Assembly: GCF_002897035.1 (NCBI RefSeq)
Contig: NZ_BAUX01000020.1
Coordinates: forward strand, 21,776-85,775
Source of the DNA: Methylopila sp. Yamaguchi
Lineage (GTDB): Bacteria > Pseudomonadota > Alphaproteobacteria > Rhizobiales > Methylopilaceae
Reading direction: 5' to 3'
Length of the DNA: 64,000 nucleotides
The position numbers were made by a program, and so were the translations under genes. This document shows, in pieces, positions 15,615-24,392 of the stretch. The stretch's first letter is position 1. Every line of letters starts with the position of its first letter. Below the pieces are notes generated by a model. That model did not search any database. It was not told the DNA's origin and worked only from the letters and a program-made list of their open reading frames with translations.

Positions 15615-18011
15615 CTAGGCGCGCGACGCCAGAGCGGGGGACTCGTAGTCGGCGCGGCCGCGGTGCTTGATCGCGTCGGCCGGCGGGGGCGGCAGGGGGC
15701 CGTCCGCCATGAAGCGGTTCAGCACGTTGCCGACCAGAGTCGAGATGTTGTTCTTGCACTCGTTCCAGGGGAGCGAGCCGCAGAACGCGATGGAGGAGAA
15801 CGAGAAGGCCGCGCCGCCGTTCGGGGTCTCGTGGTAGGCGATGTCGCCGCGCACGCGGGGATGCGTGGTGCCGTCGAGGCCCTGCTGGTTGAAGCCGAAG
15901 TCCTCCATGACGAGGAGGTAGGCCTCGGTGTGGCGGCCGGCCGAGGTCGCGACCGCGAGCGTGTGCGGAGGCGAGCCCAGCATGGTGTCGACGATGTCGA
16001 GCTCGAGGCCGGCGGCGCCGCCGCCCACGAGACCGAAATTGCCGAGCTTCTCGTCGTAGTCGATGCCCTCGAACGCCCAGGAGACGCGGGCGTCGAGGCT
16101 TTCGGAGGTGCGGCTGAAGTAGCTCGAGATGTCGAAGCCTTCCGACGACATGCCGACGCCGGCCACCGAGTGCAGATAACGGCCGCGGTAGCGCCACATG
16201 CCGCCCAGTTCGCCGGTGCCCTGGTGGTAGTACTCGCCCGGATCGGCGCGCCAGGTGCGGATGCCGCTCTCGCAGCGGCGCATCTCGGTGACGACGCCGC
16301 GGCCGAGGCCGTCGTAGGCCGGGTGGAACGAGTGCACCCAGTACCAAGCGTCCGCGCCCATATACATCAGGCGTCCGCCGCGCTGCGTGTAGTTGTGCAG
16401 GGCGTCGAGCTGCGTGCCGGAGTTATGCTCAGGATGCGAGCCGGTGATGATGACGTTGTAGTTCTCGAGGCGGGAGATCCCGTCGTAGGTGACGTCTTCG
16501 TCGGTGATGACGTCGTACTCGTAACCCATCGTCTCCAGCCAGTAGATCAGGTGGAGGTCTGCCGGATACTGCCAAGGCGCCTGGGCGAGGAAGTGGTCGT
16601 ACTTCGGGCGGATCGACAGGATCGGGCGCAGCCGCGACGACAGGCAGATGCCCGAGCCGTCGGTATGGGTGTCGTAGATCGAGCCGCCGTACTCGCGGTG
16701 CTCCGCCAGGAACATGTTCTGGTGCTGCATGATCGGCACGCGGTAGATGAACAGCTCCGCGCCGCCGGCGTTGCAGGCCACGTGTTCGTTGGCGTAGGCC
16801 ATGTAGCTGATGGTTGGCACCATCACCGCGATCTTGGACTGTTCTTCGCCGATCTTCGGCACGATCCAGAACGGGATGTAGTCCTCGTCGCCTTCGGTCG
16901 TGGTGAGCTTCAGCGCGTAGAACCGGCTCTTGATCTCGGTCGGGACCGTCCACTCGATGTCGGCGCTCCAGCGGGCGTCGTCGACGTCGTCGTCGTGGAA
17001 GTGAATCGCGCCGTACTCCTTCGGGGCGTGTTTCCAGTCGAAGTTCTGGCCGGCCCAGTTGTAGCCGGTGAGCGCGCGCGTCGGGCAGTTCACCAGGCGG
17101 GCGTCGAACCGGTAGGGGCCGTTGTCCTTCGCGACGATGGTGTTGATGCCGTCCCAGAAGTCCCAGGCGGCGACGATGACCTCCGAGAGCGCGCCGGTCG
17201 GGCCGGAGTTGCGGCGCTCGGTGAGGCCGGGCTGGGCGCCGCCCTTCATCTGCTCGATCTCGAACCGGCTCAGCGCCTTCTTGCAGATGCGCGGGCTGTC
17301 GATCTTGCCGTTGTACTTGCCCGCAAAGACGACGCCGGCCGGAAGCGAAGACTGCGCGAGCGGGTCGTCCGAGAGCGTGTCGACATAGGCCGCGATGGCG
17401 ACCGGGATGGGCGAGTGCTCAATCTTGGCCGCGACCGTCGCTTTCACCGGCTCGATGACGGGATCGAGGGCGTAGACCACCTGCGGCTCATGGTAGAGCG
17501 TCACGTCGCCGTTCGCGGCGTCGAAGGTCGCGGCGACGAAGTGCCAGGCGTGGTCGCGGATCGGCGCGCCGGTCGTGATCTTGTGCTCGTTGATGCGCAG
17601 CTCGACGAAGCCGTCCTCGTTGATGAAAAGGCCGTAGCCCTTATCCTTGGACCACTTGGTCACGAGCCCCTGGGCCCCGTGCTTCCAGTAACGCGGATGA
17701 GTCTTCGGCGTCGTCGGCCAGATCCAGCACTGCAGCGTGAAGCTTTCGACCTGGAACACCTTGGCGTCGGGGACGAAACCATAGGAGCCGCCGTGGATGA
17801 TCTGCTTGCGGCCGGCGTAGGTCTTGTTGACGTCGGCCGCGATCGGCCTCTCGATGAAGCCCGGGCCGCGCGGATTGGTGTCGCCGTTGATCATCTGGAC
17901 GACCTCGGCGGCGTATTCCGCTGGCCCGTCGCAGTTGACGTAGAACTTAATCTTGTCGCCGGGGTGGACGCCGAACTTGTCGGCGTAACCTGTCAGCCGC
18001 ATGGCGCACAT
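15615..18011 (-). CDS. dmfA2: N,N-dimethylformamidase large subunit
   Basis: 798 residues from the ATG at 18011 (GGAG nine bases upstream). The enzyme hydrolyses N,N-dimethylformamide to dimethylamine and formate as an alpha2beta2-type complex with a mononuclear iron. An N-terminal beta region is followed by a LamG/concanavalin-like domain (about 90-240; FTLQCWIWP, HAWHFVAATFDAANGDVTLY). A C-terminal Rossmann-like domain carries LENYNVIITGSHPEHNSG. By remembered comparison with the Paracoccus enzyme (Tyr399, Tyr440, His519, Glu521), the counterparts here would be Tyr406, Tyr446, His526 and Glu528, a consistent offset of 6-7. It follows dmfA1 by 141 bp. Cytoplasmic; no signal peptide. Confidence 0.93.
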   Translation of the reverse strand: MCAMRLTGYADKFGVHPGDKIKFYVNCDGPAEYAAEVVQMINGDTNPRGPGFIERPIAADVNKTYAGRKQIIHGGSYGFVPDAKVFQVESFTLQCWIWPTTPKTHPRYWKHGAQGLVTKWSKDKGYGLFINEDGFVELRINEHKITTGAPIRDHAWHFVAATFDAANGDVTLYHEPQVVYALDPVIEPVKATVAAKIEHSPIPVAIAAYVDTLSDDPLAQSSLPAGVVFAGKYNGKIDSPRICKKALSRFEIEQMKGGAQPGLTERRNSGPTGALSEVIVAAWDFWDGINTIVAKDNGPYRFDARLVNCPTRALTGYNWAGQNFDWKHAPKEYGAIHFHDDDVDDARWSADIEWTVPTEIKSRFYALKLTTTEGDEDYIPFWIVPKIGEEQSKIAVMVPTISYMAYANEHVACNAGGAELFIYRVPIMQHQNMFLAEHREYGGSIYDTHTDGSGICLSSRLRPILSIRPKYDHFLAQAPWQYPADLHLIYWLETMGYEYDVITDEDVTYDGISRLENYNVIITGSHPEHNSGTQLDALHNYTQRGGRLMYMGADAWYWVHSFHPAYDGLGRGVVTEMRRCESGIRTWRADPGEYYHQGTGELGGMWRYRGRYLHSVAGVGMSSEGFDISSYFSRTSESLDARVSWAFEGIDYDEKLGNFGLVGGGAAGLELDIVDTMLGSPPHTLAVATSAGRHTEAYLLVMEDFGFNQQGLDGTTHPRVRGDIAYHETPNGGAAFSFSSIAFCGSLPWNECKNNISTLVGNVLNRFMADGPLPPPPADAIKHRGRADYESPALASRA

Positions 18012-18152
18012 GAATGTCGTCTCCGAGGGTATGGCGGCCGACGTCAGGCAAATCGCCGCCGTTCGCGGTCCTGGTGGGGCCGCGCGGGAGGCGCTCATGC
18101 GTGAGGCGAGCCTGAAGCGTTTGAGAGGTTCAGCGCGGGAAAGATCGGGCGG

Positions 18153-18593
18153 TCAGGTGACCGGCCAGTTGTCGTCCCTGCGCTTCCAGCCTTCGTTGAA
18201 ATGTTCCGGCATGCCGGCGGTCTCGGGCAGCTCGTCCAGGCGCATCAGAAAGATGTCGTGCTGAATTTCCTGCTCGTCGGTGTAGACTTTGTCGTTTACA
18301 AACTCCGGCGGCACGCCGCGGATGCCGGACAGACGGCCGATGCGCCATTCGGCGTCGACCTTCGTGCAGATCACGATCAGCTTGCCCTTCGTCGATTCGC
18401 CCCGCATGCGCAGCAGCACGCGCTTCAGGACCGGATCCTCATGAACGCCGCCGGTGACCACGGTGGTGTCGCCGGGGGTCTCACACTTCAGCACCGAGAA
18501 GCCCGCGACGCCCTTCATGGAGTCGACGCATTCCTTGTGCTCCTTGATCAGAGCTTCGCGTTCAGGCGTACCCTTCTTCGGGATCGGAATCAT
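18153..18593 (-). CDS. dmfA1: N,N-dimethylformamidase small subunit
   Basis: 146 residues, slightly longer than the roughly 132 residues of the described small subunits. The order small-then-large subunit gene is the same as in Paracoccus and Alcaligenes. Landmarks are ALIKEHKECVDSMKGVAGFSVLKCETPGDTT, RVLLRMRG, LIVICTKVDAEWRIGRL and the C-terminal EHFNEGWKRRDDNWPVT. A GGGAGG six bases upstream fixes the start. The 185 bp upstream hold two CTAG-centred operator copies and a CCGCAA/TTGCGG inverted repeat, so the operon promoter is here. The protein is thought to stabilise the large subunit. Confidence 0.9.
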   Translation of the reverse strand: MIPIPKKGTPEREALIKEHKECVDSMKGVAGFSVLKCETPGDTTVVTGGVHEDPVLKRVLLRMRGESTKGKLIVICTKVDAEWRIGRLSGIRGVPPEFVNDKVYTDEQEIQHDIFLMRLDELPETAGMPEHFNEGWKRRDDNWPVT

Positions 18594-18634
18594 GGCAGTC
18601 CTCCCAAGGCGTAGTCATGAAGAAGCTGAGCCCG

Positions 18635-18652
18635 CCGCAATAAACGTTGCGG
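18635..18652. promoter_or_regulatory. inverted repeat CCGCAA-TAAACG-TTGCGG in the dmfA1 leader
   Basis: A perfect 6-6-6 inverted repeat 42 bp upstream of dmfA1. The central GCAATAAACGT 11-mer recurs at 22339-22349 upstream of urtB. It may be an operator or part of the promoter; no protein can be assigned. Confidence 0.35.
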
Positions 18653-18741
18653 AAGGACACTAGATCGGCAGGAAGAATGTCGTTGTCCCGCCGGTGATGA
18701 CTTGCCGAAACTAAACCAATTCCAGCTTGGGCGCAATCAAA

Positions 18742-18785
18742 TTGGACGATACGTCTAGATGTTTATTCGCGCTGAAGTCTAGATG
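18742..18785 (-). promoter_or_regulatory. double CTAG-centred operator upstream of dmfA1
   Basis: Two direct copies lie 24 bp apart: CGTCTAGATG (18752-18761) and AGTCTAGATG (18776-18785). The first has the extra half-site TTGGAC-GATA in the same spacing as the urtA site. The second overlaps the urtE stop codon and may be partly fortuitous. The first core is about 160 bp from the dmfA1 ATG, a spacing suited to an upstream activator site. Confidence 0.55.
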
Positions 18786-19483
18786 GTCATATGGCGGTTG
18801 ACCAGCTCGTCGGTCATCTCCGCAATCGGCCCCCGGGCGACGATGCGCCCGTTGTCGACCATCAGGAAGGCGTCGCCGAGCTTGCGGGCGACCTTGATGT
18901 GCTGCTCGGTCAGGATCAGGCTGATGCCCAGCTCCTTGTTGAGCATCTTCAGGATCTCGCCGATCTCGTTGACGATGTTGGGCTGGATGCCCTCCGTCGG
19001 CTCGTCGAGCAGCAGGATCTGCGGACCCACGGCGAGGGCGCGCGCGATCGCGAGCTGCTGCTTCTGCCCGCCCGACAGCAGGCCGGCGCGCCGGTCCAGG
19101 TTTTCTTTCAGGTAGGGGAAGATCCTGAGGCACAGCTCGGGAATCTCGGGGGCCTTGTCCGCGCGGGCGAAGGTGCCGAGCAGGATGTTCTCCCGCACCG
19201 TGAAGTCCGAGAGAATGCCGCGGCCCTGGGGCACGTAGCCAAGCCCATAGGTGGCGCGCACGTTGGTCGGCTTGCCCGAGAGCTCCGCGCCGTTGATGCG
19301 GATCGCTCCGGTTGAGCGGTCAGTCAGCCCCATGATGGTGCGCATCAGCGTCGTCTTGCCGACGCCGTTGCGGCCCAGCACGCAGAGGCACTGCCCCTTC
19401 TCCAGCTCGAAGGACATGTCCTTCAGGATGCGAGTGGCGCCGTAGTAGGACGTGACGTTCTCGAAGTTGAGCAGCGTGGTCAT
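18779..19483 (-). CDS. urtE: urea/short-amide ABC transporter ATP-binding protein UrtE
   Basis: 234 residues, an ABC ATPase with Walker A GRNGVGKTT, signature LSGGQKQQLAIARAL and Walker B LLLDEPTEGIQP, the last typical of UrtE. It pairs with UrtD to drive the permeases UrtB and UrtC. The start overlaps the urtD stop (ATGA at 19483-19480). The gene ends the urt operon; no terminator is visible in the 185 bp before dmfA1. Confidence 0.92.
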   Translation of the reverse strand: MTTLLNFENVTSYYGATRILKDMSFELEKGQCLCVLGRNGVGKTTLMRTIMGLTDRSTGAIRINGAELSGKPTNVRATYGLGYVPQGRGILSDFTVRENILLGTFARADKAPEIPELCLRIFPYLKENLDRRAGLLSGGQKQQLAIARALAVGPQILLLDEPTEGIQPNIVNEIGEILKMLNKELGISLILTEQHIKVARKLGDAFLMVDNGRIVARGPIAEMTDELVNRHMTI

Positions 19484-20226
19484 GCCGCCTCCTGCTCGCC
19501 GAGGTAGACCTCGCGCACGCGCGCGTTCCCCTCGATCTGCTGGATCGTGCCCTGGGCGAGCAGCGATCCCATGTGCATCACCACGACCTCGTCGGCGATC
19601 TCGCGCACGAAGCCCATGTCGTGCTCGACCACGACGAGCGTGGCGGTCTTGCGCAGATCCCTGAAGATGCGGACGGTCTTCTCGATCTCGCCCTCGGTCA
19701 TGCCGGCGATCGGCTCGTCCATCAGCAGCAGCCGCGGCTCCTGCATCAGCACCATGCCGATCTCCAGCCACTGGGTCTCGCCGTGCGACAGGATGCCGGC
19801 CCGGTCGTTCAGACGGCCGGTAAGGCCCGCGAGGGTCGCGATCTCGTCGAGCTTCTGCTTGAGGCCCGCGACGCGGAACTTGAACAGGTTCCAGAACGGA
19901 TTGGTCTGCCGGCTGTAGGCGACCTCGAGGTTCTGACGCACGGTCATGTCGCGCAGCACCGCCGGCACCTGGAACTTCCGGCCGATGCCGGAGCGGGCGA
20001 TGATGTGCTCGTGCTTCGCCGTGATGTCTTCGTTCGCGAACACGATCTTTCCCGAGGTGGGTTTGATGCGGCCGGTGATGAGGTCCATCGTCGTGGTCTT
20101 GCCCGCGCCGTTGGGACCCACCAGGCAACAGAGCGTCCCCTCGGTGACCTCCATGCTGAAGTCGTTGATGACCTTGGTGGTGTCGAAGCTCTTCGACAGA
20201 TTGTGGATTTCCAGAAGGCCTGGCAT
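19480..20226 (-). CDS. urtD: urea/short-amide ABC transporter ATP-binding protein UrtD
   Basis: 248 residues, with Walker A GPNGAGKTTTMDLITG, the UrtD-type signature LSHGETQWLEIGMVLMQEP, Walker B LLLMDEPIAGM and the switch histidine in VVEHDMGFV. It lies 8 bp after urtC and overlaps urtE by 4 bp. It is shorter than UrtD proteins with long N-terminal extensions but complete as an ATPase. The specific substrate of this copy (urea or formamide-type amides) cannot be decided from the sequence; the dmf neighbours favour amides. Confidence 0.92.
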   Translation of the reverse strand: MPGLLEIHNLSKSFDTTKVINDFSMEVTEGTLCCLVGPNGAGKTTTMDLITGRIKPTSGKIVFANEDITAKHEHIIARSGIGRKFQVPAVLRDMTVRQNLEVAYSRQTNPFWNLFKFRVAGLKQKLDEIATLAGLTGRLNDRAGILSHGETQWLEIGMVLMQEPRLLLMDEPIAGMTEGEIEKTVRIFRDLRKTATLVVVEHDMGFVREIADEVVVMHMGSLLAQGTIQQIEGNARVREVYLGEQEAA

Positions 20227-20234
20227 CGCCGCCC

Positions 20235-21338
20235 TTACTCCGCGGGAATGGGTTTGGCGTCGCCGTTCGGCTCGGCCGAGGCCGGTCCGCGCTTGGTCGC
20301 GAACAGACCGAGGCCGGATTCGACCAGGCTCGCGAGCCCGTTCGGCAGGAACCGCACGACGACGATGAAGAAGCCGCCGAGGATCAGGAGCCAGGTGGCG
20401 AGGAAGGCGTCGCCGAGGTAGCTCTGGGCGCCCTGGATGATGAAGGCGCCGATGATGGACCCCAGCAGCGAGTAGCGCCCGCCGATCGCCGCCCAGATCA
20501 CCATGGAGAGGCTGAAGCCGACGTCGAGCTGGGCCGGCGAGACGTATTGCACGAGCATCACCCAGCAGCAGCCGGCGACGGCCGCGATCAGTCCGGAGAC
20601 GGTGTAGATCACCGTCTCGTAGCCCGCGACGCTGTAGCCAAGGAAGCGCACGCGCTCGCTGTCGTCACGGATCGCCTGCGTCACGAGCCCGAACGAGCTC
20701 TGCGTGATCAGCTTGGCGAGCACGGTGGCGCCGAGCAGGAAGCTGAACACCACCCAATAAGCGGTGGGGCTGTAGGGATCGACCTCGAAGCCCGCGAACT
20801 GCAGCGAGGAGGGCGGCGTCAGGCCGTTAACGCCGCCGGTGTAAGGCTGGCGGTCGATGATGATGGTGTAGAAGGCGGAGAGCATCGCGAGCGTCATGAT
20901 CGCGAAGAACGGGCCGGAGACGCGCGCCCGGAACATGATGCCGCCGAAGACCGCGCAGAACAGCGTGGGCGCCGCGACCGCGAGGATCATGCCGATATAG
21001 GTGTTCTGGAACGGCTGCCAGAGCATCGGCAGGTGGTCCAGGCTGTTGTTCAGCATGAACGGCGGGATCGGATTGGACTCGTCCTGGGTCTGCATCTGCA
21101 TGGTCATCGCCATGCCGTACGCGCCCAGTCCGAAGGCGATGCCCTGGCCGAGGTTCAGGATGCCGCCGAAGCCCCAGCAGAGGCTGATCGACAGCGCCAG
21201 CATCCCGTAGACGCCGTAGGTGGCGAGCTGGTTCAGCAGGAAGCTGTCGTCGACGGTCATCGGGATGACGGCCAAGCCCGCGAAGAAAGCGGCGTAGACC
21301 AGCCACTGCGCCGTCTTGTTGTGGTAGAGATTTCCCAT
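20235..21338 (-). CDS. urtC: branched-chain-type ABC permease UrtC
   Basis: 367 residues with about nine hydrophobic segments, the LivM-like permease of the Urt system. Landmarks: YGVYGMLALSISLCWGFGGILNLGQGIAFGLGAYGMAM, GLVTQAIRDDSERVRFLGYSV (the EAA-type loop contacting the ATPases) and a C-terminal GLGLFATKRG tail. The gene follows urtB after 45 bp. Confidence 0.92.
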   Translation of the reverse strand: MGNLYHNKTAQWLVYAAFFAGLAVIPMTVDDSFLLNQLATYGVYGMLALSISLCWGFGGILNLGQGIAFGLGAYGMAMTMQMQTQDESNPIPPFMLNNSLDHLPMLWQPFQNTYIGMILAVAAPTLFCAVFGGIMFRARVSGPFFAIMTLAMLSAFYTIIIDRQPYTGGVNGLTPPSSLQFAGFEVDPYSPTAYWVVFSFLLGATVLAKLITQSSFGLVTQAIRDDSERVRFLGYSVAGYETVIYTVSGLIAAVAGCCWVMLVQYVSPAQLDVGFSLSMVIWAAIGGRYSLLGSIIGAFIIQGAQSYLGDAFLATWLLILGGFFIVVVRFLPNGLASLVESGLGLFATKRGPASAEPNGDAKPIPAE

Positions 21339-21383
21339 GGTCTCAGAGCGATCCCGCGGTGACGTTGCTGATGGAGTGCGCGC

Positions 21384-22259
21384 TCATCGGCGCGCGCCGG
21401 CCTGGGCGAAGAGGCCTTGCGGCCGGAACCGCAGGAACACCACGATCAGCACGAAGATGATGAAGCGGGCGAAGGTGTCGTTGGTGAAGAAGGCGAACAC
21501 GGACTGCATCTCGCCTGTGACGCCGCTCGCCACCACGCTTCCGGCCAGTGAGCCGCCGCCGACCACGACCATGAGGAACGCCTGCACCACGTAGCTCGCC
21601 CCCATGGTCGGCAACACGATGGCGAGCACGCCGAACAGCGCGCCCGCCACGCCCGCGAGGCCTGCGCCGAGCGCGAAGGTCATCATGTAGATGCGGCCGG
21701 AGTTGATGCCGAAGGAGGCGGCCATCTCCTTGTTCTGCATCACTGCGCGGACCTGCACGCCGAACCGCGTCTTGTAGAACAGCAGCCAGAGCGCGAAGAC
21801 CAGCAGCGCGGTCACGCCGAGCACGACGATGCGGAAGGTCGAGATCGACGCGGAGCCGAGCATCACGTTGCTCTGGAAGATCTCAGGCACCGCGAGATAC
21901 TTCGGATCGCTGCCGAAGATCAGGCGGACGCCTTGCATCAGCACGAGCGACACGCCGTAGGTGGCGAGCAGAGTGTCGAGCGGGCGATTGTAGAGATAGC
22001 GGATCAGCCCGCGTTCCAGCGCGAGGCCCACCAGCGCGACGATCACGAAGGAGGCCGGCAGGCACAGCAGGTACGGCACCCCGAGATAGAACTGCAGCAT
22101 GTAGGAGCTGTAGGCGCCGAGCATGATGAACTCGCCGTGCGCCATGTTGATCACCCCGGCCGTGCCGTAAATGATCGTGAGTCCGAGCGCCGCGATCAGC
22201 CAGATGCTGGCGATGCTGACGCCCAGAATGAGCGCGTTCAGAAGCGATCCAAGATCCAT
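21384..22259 (-). CDS. urtB: branched-chain-type ABC permease UrtB
   Basis: 291 residues, LivH-like, beginning MDLGSLLNALILGVSIASIWLIAALGLTIIYGTAGVINMAHGEF, with the coupling loop GVQVRAVMQNKEMAASFGINS. It lacks the long N-terminal extracytoplasmic domain present in some UrtB proteins, making it the short form. A 130-bp gap with a hairpin separates it from urtA, allowing more binding protein than permease to be made. Confidence 0.92.
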   Translation of the reverse strand: MDLGSLLNALILGVSIASIWLIAALGLTIIYGTAGVINMAHGEFIMLGAYSSYMLQFYLGVPYLLCLPASFVIVALVGLALERGLIRYLYNRPLDTLLATYGVSLVLMQGVRLIFGSDPKYLAVPEIFQSNVMLGSASISTFRIVVLGVTALLVFALWLLFYKTRFGVQVRAVMQNKEMAASFGINSGRIYMMTFALGAGLAGVAGALFGVLAIVLPTMGASYVVQAFLMVVVGGGSLAGSVVASGVTGEMQSVFAFFTNDTFARFIIFVLIVVFLRFRPQGLFAQAGARR

Positions 22260-22354
22260 GACGCCTTATCCGTTCGGCCGCGTGGGGCCAATCCCAGCGC
22301 ACTCGCGCCGTCGGCGAGCGCGGCGCTGATGTTGCGTTGCAATAAACGTGCCCC

Positions 22355-22372
22355 GCGGCGCTTGGGCGCCGC
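22355..22372 (-). other. hairpin between urtA and urtB
   Basis: A 7-bp GC stem, GCGGCGC-TTGG-GCGCCGC, lies 17 bp after the urtA stop, without a T-run. It is probably a partial terminator or mRNA stabiliser that raises binding-protein mRNA over that of the permeases. Confidence 0.5.
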
Positions 22373-22389
22373 AGGGCGGAGACGTCAGG

Positions 22390-23697
22390 TCAGATGACGC
22401 TCTTGCGGATCTTGCCGTCGGGCGACTTGAGGCCGTCCTTGGTGCAGACGCCGGCGTCGGGGTAGATCGAGTACGGGTCGGGCGCGACGTGGTTGTCGGC
22501 GGCCTTGACGATCTTGAAGGTGCCGTCCGCCTGGCACTGGCCGATCTTCGGCTTCAGCCAGCAGTTGAAGTTGTTCTCGTCGATCCAGATCAGGCCTTCC
22601 GGCGAGACGTTGTCCTCGACGCGGACGCCGCCTGAATGATCACGGATCGCGCGCGGCGTGACGTTCTCGAAGCCCACCGCGGCCGCGGCCTTCTCAAAGC
22701 CGGCCTTGAACACGTAGGCGGAGGTGTAGGTCTCCTCCATGTTGTAGTGGGTCGTGCCGTTCTTGCCGTACTTCGACTTCAGGAAGCTCTCGACGAACTT
22801 GTTGTTGGTAGGGTTGTCGAGGGTCTGGAAGTACGGGGCCGACAGGAAGTGGCCGGCGCCGAACTCGGCGCCCATGGCGCGCGTCTCGATCTCACCGGTG
22901 GTGAGCGAGGCGATCGGCATCTTATCGGCCTTAAAGCCTTCCTGCTTGAACTGCTTGTGGAACGCGATGTCCGACGCGCCAACCACGGTCGAGAAGATGA
23001 AGTCGGGCTTGGCTTCGCGGATCTTGTTCAGAACCGGTCCGAACTCGGAGCTACCGAGCGGGATGTACTCTTCCCCGAGCAGCTCGCCGCCGGCCTTCTG
23101 CAGCCACACCTTGGCGTTCTTGTTCGATTCCTTCGGCCACACGTAGTTCGAGCCGACGAAGAACACGCGCTTGCCGAACTGCTGGACCATGAAGGGGATC
23201 AGGTCCTGCGAGTGCTGGTTGGCGAGCGGGCCGGTGCAGATGGTGTTCTGCGTGCACTCCGCTCCCTCGTAGCAGGTCGGGTAGTAAAGCAGATGGTCGC
23301 GCTGCATGACAGTCGGCAGGATCGCCTTGCGGCTCGCCGAGGTGTAGCAGCCGAACAACGCGATGACCTTCTCGCGCAGGATGAGCTCCTTGGCCTTCTC
23401 GGAGTAGACCGCGAAGTCCGACTTGGCGTCGACGATGACCGGTTCGATCGGCACGCCGGCCACGCCGCCCGCCTTGTTGATCTCCTCGATGGCGTACTGC
23501 ATCACGAGGGTCGAATCTTCTTCCGGAACCGCGAGCGAGCCGGTGAGGGAGAACAGCAGGCCGACCTTGATCGGCTCCCCCTTCTTCAGGGTCGCGCCCC
23601 AGGCCTCGCTGGCGGTCGGCAACCAAAGATGCGGCGCAGCAAGAGCGGCGGAGGCCGCTGCCGTCGTCTTCAGTAAATTACGGCGGGTGAACTGCAT
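22390..23697 (-). CDS. urtA: UrtA-family amide/urea-binding protein
   Basis: 435 residues. The N-terminus MQFTRRNLLKTTAAASAALAAPHLW has a twin-arginine motif and hydrophobic stretch, so export by Tat is likely. The mature part is a periplasmic-binding type I fold of the UrtA/FmdD/AmiC group: KVGLLFSLTGSLAVPEEDS, GCYTSASRKAILP, YYPTCYEGAECTQNTICTG, VFFVGSNYVWPKESN and the C-terminal NFNCWLKPKIGQCQADGTFKIV. An upstream TTG at 23751 could extend it but lacks a ribosome site and would bury the Tat motif. The CTAG-centred operator lies 72-91 bp upstream. It is the first gene of urtABCDE. Confidence 0.92.
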   Translation of the reverse strand: MQFTRRNLLKTTAAASAALAAPHLWLPTASEAWGATLKKGEPIKVGLLFSLTGSLAVPEEDSTLVMQYAIEEINKAGGVAGVPIEPVIVDAKSDFAVYSEKAKELILREKVIALFGCYTSASRKAILPTVMQRDHLLYYPTCYEGAECTQNTICTGPLANQHSQDLIPFMVQQFGKRVFFVGSNYVWPKESNKNAKVWLQKAGGELLGEEYIPLGSSEFGPVLNKIREAKPDFIFSTVVGASDIAFHKQFKQEGFKADKMPIASLTTGEIETRAMGAEFGAGHFLSAPYFQTLDNPTNNKFVESFLKSKYGKNGTTHYNMEETYTSAYVFKAGFEKAAAAVGFENVTPRAIRDHSGGVRVEDNVSPEGLIWIDENNFNCWLKPKIGQCQADGTFKIVKAADNHVAPDPYSIYPDAGVCTKDGLKSPDGKIRKSVI

Positions 23698-24026
23698 GTG
23701 GGCGGCCCTCAGGTGAAAGGCGTAAAGGCGAAAGAAAAGGCGGTCCGGCAAGGCGCAAGCACTTGCAACTAGACTTTACATCTAGATGCTAGGGTCGGGC
23801 ATCAGAGGTCGTCAAGGTCTTTCTTTAGAGGCATCGAAATTTCTCCATGCGATGCAGCCCGGCGCCGTTTTCATGCTCAAAGCCCGCTCTCATGCTGTGC
23901 ACGGCGTCGCAAAATTGAGCGGTTTCGGCCGCGGGCTCCGGCGAGATGGCCGGCAGGGGCGGTTCGTCTGAACTGTCGGGCTACTTGCGCTGCGGGCGAG
24001 GGCGCGTCTGTGCGCGCCGACAGCCG
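23698..24026. other. intergenic region upstream of urtA
   Basis: About 330 bp with no gene I can support. It contains the urtA operator (23769-23788) and an 18-bp hairpin GGCGCG-TCTGTG-CGCGCC (24001-24018) just after the stop of the 121-aa gene. The hairpin lacks a T-run and may be a weak terminator. Confidence 0.5.
23769..23788 (-). promoter_or_regulatory. CTAG-centred operator upstream of urtA
   Basis: The + strand reads CTAGAC-TTTA-CATCTAGATG: a perfect palindromic 10-mer (23779-23788) plus a second CTAG half-site one helical turn away. It is followed by GCTAGGG, which also follows the porin site five bases further on. The core lies 82 bp upstream of the urtA ATG. Confidence 0.65.
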
Positions 24027-24392
24027 TCACGTTTCAAAGAGATCCTGGACGCGGCGGAGAAACAGGCCGTGCTCGGCCTCCTCCGGCGACGCGTAGAGCC
24101 GCTCGTCGAGAGGGCGGGGCCCAAGGCCCAAGCCCCTTGCATTCTCAACGAGTCGATAGGCCTCAAATGGCTTTACGACCAGCACCGCGTAGCCGTCGGC
24201 CGCGGCCTCGCGTTGGAAATAGACCATCAGACGTTCGAGCGCTTCGCTGCGCTGACCGGGCGGCGGCGTGCGGCGGTGCTCGTCGATCACGGCGTCGGTG
24301 ACGAGGGACCGTAAAAACTCGCGCTGCTTTCGACCGTAGCGGCGGCGCTCCGGGAGGGTTCTCAGATCTCCAGCGGCGGGCTTGGGGAGCAT
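24027..24392 (-). CDS. hypothetical 121-residue protein preceded by the CTAG-centred operator
   Basis: 121 residues, charged, no signal peptide or membrane segment. It begins MLPKPAAGDLRTLPERRRYGRKQREFL and contains DGYAVLVVKPFEAYRLVEN and EEAEHGLFLRRVQDLFET. I do not recognise a family. The reading frame is supported by balanced composition and by the operator 79-98 bp upstream in the same orientation as for dmfA1, urtA and the porin. The ribosome site is weak, so the start is uncertain. It may be a small regulator or accessory of the amide response. Confidence 0.55.
   Translation of the reverse strand: MLPKPAAGDLRTLPERRRYGRKQREFLRSLVTDAVIDEHRRTPPPGQRSEALERLMVYFQREAAADGYAVLVVKPFEAYRLVENARGLGLGPRPLDERLYASPEEAEHGLFLRRVQDLFET

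Noticed and set aside
15585..18104. 839-codon open frame on the plus strand
   Set aside because: Antisense to dmfA2; Arg/Val/Asp-rich translation without any domain, a shadow of high GC.
18703..18719. GG-N10-GC on the minus strand upstream of dmfA1 as a sigma-54 promoter
   Set aside because: Spacing is right but both boxes deviate (TTGGTTT and TCGGCA), so chance is the better explanation.
18776..18785. Second CTAG copy near dmfA1 as a full independent operator
   Set aside because: It overlaps the urtE stop codon and lacks the helical-turn half-site; kept only as a possible auxiliary copy.
22390..23751. Longer urtA from a TTG at 23751
   Set aside because: No ribosome site, and it would place 18 residues before the twin-arginine signal.
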